Shown: one piece after another, positions 41,486 through 49,226 of the stretch
Position numbering within the stretch: position 1 is the first letter of the stretch
Layout of the letters: each line of letters opens with the position of its first letter
Assembly (NCBI GenBank): GCA_015039465.1
Contig: MU130383.1
Span: 1 to 49,226, forward strand
Length of the DNA stretch: 49,226 nucleotides
Reading direction: 5' to 3'
Source: Phlegmacium glaucopus
Taxonomy: Eukaryota; Basidiomycota; Agaricomycetes; Agaricales; Cortinariaceae
The notes under the pieces: model-generated
Databases searched by the model: none
What the model was told of the DNA's origin: nothing
The model's input: only the letters and a program-made list of their open reading frames with translations
Program-made: the position numbers and the translations under genes

Positions 41486-43620
41486 ATGGTTATGCATATC
41501 TCGGTTCATCCGCCTGGATTCTATGCTTCTGTTCTTCAGGTTCCCTCGCTGTTTTCTGTTTAACAAAACAATATGAGTAAGATTCTACAGTTCATATCTC
41601 TATACACTTGTAATAACGGAAACATTTTATAGCTCGTTTTCTATCAACTGGTGGATATGGTTATTCCTGACTGGAGTTTCTATCGGTTGTGTAACAAGGT
41701 CTTTTAACCTTTCGTCTTACTAGCTCCTTTATACTAACTATTTCCAGTGTAAAAATGATCAGTCTTTTCGTGATGGCTCTCATCAGTGTATACACCATTG
41801 AGGACCTTTGGGAAAAGTTTGGAGATGACAAAATGCCTATAGCAAGTGTCTTTTACAAAGGCCTCGCACAGAACTCGGCCTGATGTTTTCACAGCGCGAC
41901 CAAGCGAAACGTTGGGGTGCTCGGATATTATCGTGCCGATCCTTGTCTTTATGGCCTCTTTCAAAATATGGACCATTTCTGGCGCTCAATCACACTGGAC
42001 CTGGCGATGCTCAAATGAGCTCTCTCTTCCAAGCCAATCTTGAAGGCAATGATTTTGCCAAAAATCCTCGTGGTATACTTTCCGTTTTCAAATTTCTGGC
42101 TTGTGTTTAACCACTAGAGAATAGAAGTCGCGTATGGTTCGAAGCTCACTCTCAAAAACATGGGTTGGGGTGGCGGACTTCTTCATTCACATGTCCAAAC
42201 GTACCCTGTCGGTTCGAATCTACAACAAGTTACCTGCTACCACTACAAGGACGACAACAAGTTCACTATCTTGCCTCGATGGGATGAACCTCCTTACAAT
42301 CCAAACAACGCTATGAGATTCCTCAAGAATGGTGACGTCATTAGATTGAACCATGTTCCAACGACACGCACCCTCCATTCGCACACTGTTTTGGCGCCTG
42401 TTACAAAGTTAAACTATTAAGTTTCGTGTTATGGAAACGAGACAGTTGGTGATAAGCATGATTATTGGAAGATTGAAGTCGTGGATGATATCAACCGAGG
42501 CACCAACATCGATCGGATCCATTCACTCACAACTCGTTTGAGGATCAAGCATGAAGCTCTGGGATGTTATCTCCGTGCTGCGAATGCTGTTCTTCCGCAG
42601 TGGGGTTTCGAGCAGATCGAGGTTAGCTGTGACAAGGAGAATAATCCAAAAGATGCGCACACATACTGGAATGTGGAGAGTCATTGGAATGACCGATGAT
42701 GACCTGTTTAACTATTGATAGTCCTCACAACCTTCCTTTTTCGTTGGCAGTACTCGCTGGCGATCACAAGTTGTACAATTCACCTTTCTTGCGCGACTTC
42801 TGGCACCTCAATGTGGCGATGATGACATCCAACAATGCTCTCGTCCCCAACCCCGACAAGGAAGATATACTCGCATCCAAACCTTTTGACTGGCCTCCCC
42901 TCCATCTCGGTTTGAGGCTGTGTGGTTAGGGAGACACTGAAATCAAGTACTACCTAATGGGAATGCCAGTCGTGTGGTGGGCTAGTACGCTTAGTCTATT
43001 CGTTGCCTTTGCTACTTTGGGGGTATACCTTCTGAGATATCAGAGGAAGTATATTGATATGGATACTCGTGAGTTGTGATTTTCTGAATTTGGAGCATGG
43101 TTGGTTATTGACGAAACTTTGTAAGGTGAATGGGATCATTTCTTATATGTTGGGAAAATAGCATTCTATGGGTGGGCGTTCCACTTTGGTGAGTTTCAAG
43201 TACAAATGTGCGCTGTCAAATTTCATTATCTTTATCAGTGCCTTTCTTGATCATGGGACGCGTAACATATCTTCACCACTATGTATGTTTGTTCTTGTCT
43301 ATTGTTCGCAATACAACCCTGACCTTTTTCTGCTTTTTCAGCTACCAACGCTATACTTCTCCGTCCTGATGCTATCACACGTCCTGAATCATTCCATTTT
43401 TTCTTCAAAGCGATGTACAAAGAAAACAAAGAACATAGTATTCGGCGTGCTGACGTCCATCATCATCTTCACCTTCTGGTGGTCAAAGGGGCTGTTTTCG
43501 CAATCACTGGGCCTATCGCGGAACACAAAGGACTACAATGGAGGTATGTGACTTTGTCATCCCATAGTCCTGAATTCTTTTTCTTAAAACTGGTATATTG
43601 ATTTTTTTAGTCATGGAATA
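41486..43620 (+). pseudogene. Protein O-mannosyltransferase (Pmt2-like), truncated copy 1
   Basis: It corresponds exon by exon to copy 2 (46,162-49,077) but begins only at the exon encoding LCISRFI, so the catalytic N-terminal third is absent. Recognisable pieces: VKMISLFVMALISVYTIEDLWEKFGD (in part), GPGDAQMSSLFQANLEGNDF, MGWGGGLLHSHVQTYPVGS (MIR-domain region), [14 protein letters not shown], and C-terminal membrane segments LPTLYFSVLMLSHVLNHSIF. Damage relative to copy 2: a 10-bp deletion near 41,570, TAA at about 42,418 in place of GAT, a deletion after NDR at about 42,697, and TAG at 42,927-42,929 in place of TGG. It retains TGG where copy 2 has TGA (about 41,810). Confidence 0.85.
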
Positions 43621-43880
43621 TTTATAATAATTGATTGATGTGAGGGGGACGATAATGTTCCTGTCCCTTAGATATTCCTGGAGTTCGATGAAGTGTTGAC
43701 TCTCATAGATTTGTTTGTCGCGTGTCTCCTCTAATTATAATATATTTCTCTCCCACTCAAACCACATTTATGAAGATAAGCAATACTACGAATGGTTCGA
43801 CATACGTTTTTTATGAGGCTCTGACATACACTCGTTTACGTATCCTGTAACCAGTTGTTCACAACGAGCATGTTTTAGTT
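43621..43880. repeat. 3' flank of PMT copy 1, duplicated at window end
   Basis: The sequence around tgttgactctcatagatttg and tctcctctaattataatata (43,698-43,755) reappears at 49,164-49,220. The tandem duplication therefore extends past the gene into its 3' flank and probably beyond the window. Confidence 0.7.
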
Positions 43881-43910
43881 ATGGCTGACATCTCTTTTCT
43901 GGCTGCCCAG

Positions 43911-44046
43911 CCCCGGGTGGTCACGGTGGTCGCGGTGGAAGAGGAGGTCGTGGAGGAGCCAGAGGAGGCTCAAACGCTGTCCTTGAACCTCACAGACATG
44001 CTGGACATCTTGAAAGCATCCTTAAACCAGAACGAGGCTCTATGAT
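43911..44046 (+). pseudogene. Fibrillarin (NOP1) relic, N-terminal part
   Basis: GGHGGRGGRGGRGGARGG is the glycine/arginine-rich domain of fibrillarin, the nucleolar box C/D snoRNP 2'-O-methyltransferase. NAVLEPHRHAG follows, matching the conserved start of the folded domain (VxxEPHRHxG). After HAG the sequence departs from the family. An acceptor-like cag precedes it at about 43,909. Confidence 0.8.
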
Positions 44047-44439
44047 GTAAGTATCATCAACAAACTCTGATCTTCGGTCATACTGGCCCATAGCGTGAGT
44101 CTATTCATTCAATTTACCTTTAATTCTGAGGCAGGTACGGCTCAGGGGATTCCAATGAAGGAGTAACAAGGCATGTTGATTCAACTTTTGCCATGATAAA
44201 AGAATGGTTAATGAGGCGTAGCAAGAGTAAGTGCTAATCCTTATTTAGTTAAAGTTGAAGCCTGATATAAGATAGAATATGCACACTTAATGATTGATGG
44301 TCGAGTTAGCTCCAGTTGAAGAATCGGCACAGTTCAGGAGAGGAGCCGGATAAGCCACCCCATAACATTAAGCCGCTTGTTAAGAGCGAAGAACTGTTAA
44401 TGTTGTGCTTCCCATTTTGTAGCAGCTTCATGAGGGTGT

Positions 44440-45380
44440 CAATCTGGTAGGTTGCAAAATACGAACATAGGGCCATAGGCGCTCGAGATTGATCGCAAGA
44501 CATTTAAGGCAGCGTGGTATCGTTTGCGAAGATTGGAACCGTGGATGGGGGGTAAAATGGTCGTCTCTAACTTTACGAGATGCCATCCTAGCCCAACTTC
44601 CATTATAGAGGGTTGGGTTTCAAACAAATCGAGCAGATCCTGGATATATGAGCGTATATCAGTAGCATTTCTCTGCCGCTTTGGCGACTCTAGTTCAAAT
44701 AGTCCCAACCATCCTTTCTAATCCGTGGGTCATTCAGGATATAACGGAAAATGCTCTAGTTCGTACTTACAGTGGCTTCAAAATCTCCTAAAAATTGCAT
44801 CAACCTCTTGAAAGGAGCGAAAGCATATTCGCCTGAGGGGTCAGGGATCTTAGGTGGATCTTCGCCTAGAGATTTTCTAGGGCTGTCATCGTTGGAGCGA
44901 TCAGATGACGGGTTTGGGTCGTATTCTTGGGTGCCGTATGTAGTTGTTATGATAGTCAGTAAAAGGTAACCCAGCAGCGGTATTCATGTTGCAACTCACA
45001 GTGTAGGAAGAGGTGAACTATTCTTTGCGCCTAAGCCATTAATGCTCCTCCCAATCAATCAACCCTCCAAACAGTTTCGTTCACTTCCTCTGCCGATGAG
45101 CTGACTATGGCCCAGTCCATTAAAATGATAGGGAAATCAGGATTGACCGCCGCAACATTGACGACCTGACGGATGCCATCTATAGATCCAAGTTCAAAAC
45201 CTACATGCTAAATTCCAGCAGCCTTCAAGGCGTCCATAGTCTCAACAGGGTTCCTCGGTGGTCGGAATACTGGCAGTGAAACAGAAGCCTTCAAAATGGT
45301 ATTGATAACTTGCTCGCTACAATGAACCACTCTTTCGTTCAGCGTACAGCGGTCTGCAGTTCATGGAAGGTCTTGATCCT
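44440..45380 (-). pseudogene. Unrecognised gene relic inserted within the fibrillarin relic
   Basis: Minus strand. From about 45,350: DRCTLNERVVHCSEQVINTI, VFRPPRNPVETMDALKAAGI, then a TAG, then HVGFELGSIDGIRQVVNVAA and PDFPIILMDWAIVSSSAEEV. Farther left: GEDPPKIPDPSGEYAFAPFK, an intron-like gap (gtaagtacg...ttag), and WLGLFELESPKRQRNATDIR ending NLPD at 44,439. The coding character is clear, but I do not recognise the family. The internal TAG would be CAG before a C-to-T change. Confidence 0.5.
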
Positions 45381-45557
45381 CAATGTTTTATCTAGTCAAG
45401 GGTTAGTGTGAGACCCCAAGGTATGAGTAGGTCGAGATTTCTCACCTCACTTAGCATTGGTTTTCAATCGTTGCAAGGCCATGTAGGTTGTCATGCCAAT
45501 GTAGGTTGTCTCAATGAAGGAAAGTTGTCTCCATAAAAGGAAAGTCGCACAGAGCCC

Positions 45558-45818
45558 TCGTTGAAGGATGCCCGACTACACCGCATGCTGCTTTCCCTGG
45601 TTGATGTAATTTTCGCCAACGTCGCACAGCCAGATCAAGCCCGCATTGTCATTTACAATGCGCAGAGCTTCCTCAAAGATGGCGGCCACGTCGTAATGCC
45701 GTCTGAAGTCATTTTTGCTGCTGAAGTACAAAAGCTCATAGACAACAACTTCAAGCCTCTGGAATAAGTAACCCTAGAACCGTATGAGAGAGACCATACG
45801 ATGGTTTCTGGTGCATCT
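45558..45818 (+). pseudogene. Fibrillarin (NOP1) relic, C-terminal part
   Basis: LVDVIFANVAQPDQARIVIY corresponds to the conserved fibrillarin motif (VDVIFADVAQPDQARI). VQKLIDNNFKPLE, a TAA at 45,765-45,767, and VTLEPYERDHTMVSG follow, matching the family C-terminus (FKPxEQLTLEPYERDH). The TAA sits where CAA/CAG (Gln) is expected. The middle of the protein with the AdoMet-binding loop is missing, replaced by the unrelated minus-strand relic. Confidence 0.85.
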
Positions 45819-46161
45819 TTAGTCTCAATTGGCCTCTCTGAAATTTATCTTCTAGCAACCGGTTCCAACTTGATTGTGATTTCCAGGACACCATATTTTT
45901 TTTCCCTATTCGTTTTGCTATCGTAAGAGTATCTGCGTAGTCGAGTGCTTTTTCTCTTCCTGAGTCCTGACTAAAAATATATAGAGTATGTCCCAATAGC
46001 CTCGGTTACCTCGCCAATTCTAATTTCGACGTTGGTTATCGGTGATCATGTGCCGCAGCAGAGGTACTCATTACAGCGTCATTGAACTGTGAAATTATCC
46101 TCGTTGTCTGCAACGTCGACCAGCGACGCGCAGCTAGGCCACACTGTTAGGAAGCCAGCTG

Positions 46162-49077
46162 ATGAGCCCTTCTGCAGCGTTCAATTTAGGGACAAGTGAC
46201 CCTGACGCACCTTTCGAATTCGAAGATATTTCGCACCCTAACCACCATTGGCCATCCATCAATCGAGAGGAAGGACTTCCTTTACACTACATGTCAGAAG
46301 AAAAGTCTTGAGGAAGAGTCAAGGCCTCGACAGGGTCGGTGCTTGGAGAGTATGACCAACAAGAGCGCTACGGCGATTACTATGATGACGAGGGCAAAGA
46401 CGTCTACAACAAAATACGCCCTGAGAGTGCTCGTCTACCACAACCTCCATTGCCGCCCCCAACATCTGTTGTAAGTCCATTTCTTTTGAACACATTGACC
46501 AGGCCTAACTGTTTCCAGACGGAATTTATTCTTCAAAATCTCGAACACCTCCCACCCATTATCTACACTCTTCTATCCTGTTGGACGAGGTTCCACAAAA
46601 TTGGTGCATCCAATGCTGTCTTTTGGGATGAAGCTCACTTTCGCAAATTTGGTACGCATTATCTCAAACGCGAGTTTTACTTTGATGTCCATCCACCGCT
46701 TGGGAAGATGCTTGTGGGATTTGCAGGTCTGCTGGCAGGCGATGATGGGAACTTCGAATTTAAGAGCGGAGAGGTGTACCCTGACAATGTCCCATATATT
46801 GCCATGCATGTCATGCTTGCCACGTTCGGTGTAGGCATGGTACCTTTGGCTTGGTATACGGCTGCCATAGAGTTGGGCATGAGTCAGTGGTCTTGCCATC
46901 TAACGGCTCTAATGGTACTTCTTGGTAAACATTTCATGTTTTGAACTGCTCCCTTGTCTAAATCTTTGCTGTTCAGATCTCGGTTGGCTATGCATATCTC
47001 GGTTCATCCTCCTGGATTCTATGCTTCTGTTCTTCACATTCCTTACTGTTTTCTGTTTAACAAAATTCCACAACGAACAATACGAGTAAGATCTCTACAA
47101 TTGTCTCTCTATACACCTTGTAATGACGGAAACATTTCATAGCTCGTTTTGTATCGACTGGTGGATATGGTTATTCCTCACTGGAGTTTCTATCGGTTGT
47201 GTAACAAGGTCTTTTTCAACCTTTCCTCTTACTAGCCCCTCAATACTAACGATTTCCAGTGTAAAAATGATCGGACTTTTCGTGACGGCTCTCGTCGGTG
47301 TATACACCATTGAGGACCTTTGAGAAAAGTTTGGAGATGCTAAAATGCCTATAGTAAGCGTCTTTTACGAAGGCCTCACACAGAACTTGGCCTAACGCTT
47401 TCACAGCGCGACCAAGCGAAACAGTGGGGTGCTCGAATATTCTGTCTTATCATCGTGCCGATCCTTGTCTTTATGGCCTCTTTCAAAATCCATTTCTTGG
47501 TGCTCAATCACACTGGACCTGGCGATGCTCAAATGAGCTCTCTCTTCCAAGCTAATCTTGAAGGCAACGATTTCGCCAAAAACCCTCTCGGTATACTTTC
47601 CGTTTTTCATATTTCTACCTTGTGTTTAACCACTGGAGAGCAGAAGTCGCGTATGGTTCGAAGCTCACCCTCAAAAACATGGGTTGGGGTGGCGGACTTC
47701 TTCATTCACACGTCCAAACATACCCTCTCGGTTCGAATCAACAACAAGTTACCTGCTACCACTACAAGGACGACAACAACAAATTCACTATCCTGCCTCG
47801 ATGGGATGAACCCCCTTACAACCCAAACGACGCTATGAGGTTCCTCAAGAATGGTGACATCATTAGATTGAACCATGTTCCAACGACACGCAACCTTCAT
47901 TCGCACACCGTTTTGGCGCCTGTTTCAAAATTGAACTATGATGTTTCGTGTTATGGAAACGAGACAGTCGGTGATAAGCATGATTATTGGAGGATTGAAG
48001 TCGTGGATGATATCAACCGAGGCACTAACATCGATCGAATCCACTCACTCACGACTCGTTTGAGGATCAAGCATGAAGCTCTGGGATGTTATCTGCGTGC
48101 TGCGAATGCTGTTCTTCCGCAGTGGGGTTTCAAGCAGATCGAGGTTAGCTGTGATAAGGAGAATAATCCAAACGATGCGCACACGTACTGGAATGTGGAG
48201 AGTCATTGGAATGACCGCTGTAGGTGCTTCGATGACGTGTTTAACCGTTGATAGTCCTCACAACCTTCTTTTTTTGTTCACAGTACCTGCTGGCGATCAC
48301 AAGTTATATAATTCACCTTTCCTCCGCGACTTCTCGCACCTCAATGTGGCGATGATGACATCCAACAATGCTCTCGTCCCCGACCCCGACAAGGAAGATA
48401 TCCTCGCATCCAAACCTTTTGATTGGCCTTTCCTCCATCTCGGTTTGAGGATGTGTGGTTGGGGAGACGCTCATATCAAGTACTACCTAATGGGAACGCC
48501 AGTCGTCTGGTGGGCTAGTACGCTTAGTCTATTCGTTGCTTTTGCTACTTTGGGGGTATACCTTCTGAGATATCAGAGGAAGTATATTGATATGGATACT
48601 CGTGAGTTGTGATTTTCTGAATTCGGAGCATGGTTGGTTGTTGACGAAATTTTGTAAGGCGAATGGGATCATTTCCTATATGTCGGGAAAATAGCATTCT
48701 ATGGGTGGGCCTTCCACTTTGGTGAGTTCGAGTGCAAATGTGCGCGTTCAAATCTCATTATCTCTTAGTGCCTTTCTTGATCATGGGACGTGTAACGTAT
48801 CTTCACCACTATGTATGTTTGTTCTTGTCTATTGTTCGCGATACAACCCTGACTTTCTTTCTACTTTTCCAGCTACCAACGCTATACTTCTCCGTCCTGA
48901 TGCTGTCACACGTCCTGGATCATTTCATATTTTCTTCAAAGCGATATACAAAGAAAACAATGAATATAGTATTCGGTGTGTTGGCATTCATTATCGTCTT
49001 TACCTTCTGGCGGTTCAAAGGGGTTGTTTTCGGAATCACCGGACCTATCGCAGAATACAAGGGACTACAATGGAGGA
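46162..49077 (+). pseudogene. Protein O-mannosyltransferase (Pmt2-like), copy 2, nearly full length
   Basis: Pmt enzymes in the ER membrane transfer mannose from dolichyl-phosphate mannose to Ser/Thr of secretory proteins. Start MSPSAAFNLGTSDPDAPFEF at 46,162. Conserved regions in order: GASNAVFWDEAHF (acidic catalytic loop with the DE pair) near 46,610, YFDVHPPLGKMLVGFAGLLA near 46,685, several membrane segments, the MIR region (GGLLHSHVQTYPLGS, LHSHTVLAPVS), [20 protein letters not shown] near 48,345, GLRMCGWGD near 48,450, and C-terminal membrane segments to GLQWRK before a donor at 49,078. At least eight introns of 45-65 nt. Lesions: TGA at 46,309-46,311 (codon 50) and TGA at 47,321-47,323 where copy 1 has TGG. 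Otherwise well preserved, so recent inactivation or sequence error is possible. Confidence 0.85.
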
Positions 49078-49226
49078 AGGTATGTGACTTTGTCTTTTCA
49101 TAGTTCCGATTGTCTTTTCTTAAAAGATAACGTTCCTGTCCCCTAGTTGTTACTGGAGTTGGATGTTGACTCTCATAGATTTGTTTGTTCGAGTGTCTCC
49201 TCTAATTATAATATATATGTTTCCCA

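Overview
The window looks like a repeat-rich stretch of a basidiomycete (probably agaricomycete) genome. The genes are split by many 45-75 nt introns with GTRAGT donors and CTNAC-like branch sites. The recognisable families (mushroom-type P-loop GTPases, a fungal protein O-mannosyltransferase, fibrillarin, a repeat-associated 2-oxoglutarate dioxygenase) and the Ty3-type LTR elements fit that group. No bacterial or viral gene organisation is present. All assignments come from reading the sequence; no search was run.

Layout: 1-6.75 kb is LTR debris, simple repeats and a dead Ty3/gypsy element carrying a solo LTR. 6.75-10.0 kb holds a broken GTPase gene (copy A, minus strand), whose inverted duplicate (copy B, plus strand) lies at 36.5-41.1 kb. 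11.3-19.6 kb is a third, divergent GTPase gene. 19.6-31.4 kb is repeats, MITEs, solo LTRs and a dioxygenase pseudogene. 31.4-34.8 kb is a structurally complete LTR element with gag-like ORFs and no visible pol. 41.5-49.2 kb holds two tandem copies of a Pmt2-like mannosyltransferase gene, both damaged, with a split fibrillarin relic and an unrecognised minus-strand gene between them.

The standout feature is inside the third GTPase gene. Between its ordinary 5' exons (to 12,745) and ordinary 3' exons (from 19,249) lie about 80 tandem units, mostly exactly 76 bp. Each unit is a complete-looking ~73-nt intron (GTAAGT donor to CAACAG acceptor) separated from the next by exactly three variable bases. 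I count 84 such three-base microexons (12,852 to 19,121). AG is present at 84/84 acceptors and GT at 83/84 donors (the exception is GC). The 3-nt spacing never varies, although intron length does. Read as codons in the phase delivered by the upstream exon, the 84 triplets contain no stop and arrive in the phase needed by the downstream exons; the other two phases contain 12 stops and 1 stop. The array therefore looks like a protein segment spelled out one codon per exon, where any pattern of inclusion or skipping keeps frame. I know of no described gene like it; RNA evidence is needed.

Most other genes here are decayed. Nonsense changes in the dioxygenase, fibrillarin and mannosyltransferase relics are mostly of the C:G to T:A type. 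Several transposon insertions can be dated relative to their hosts because target-site duplications and an empty paralogous site are visible.
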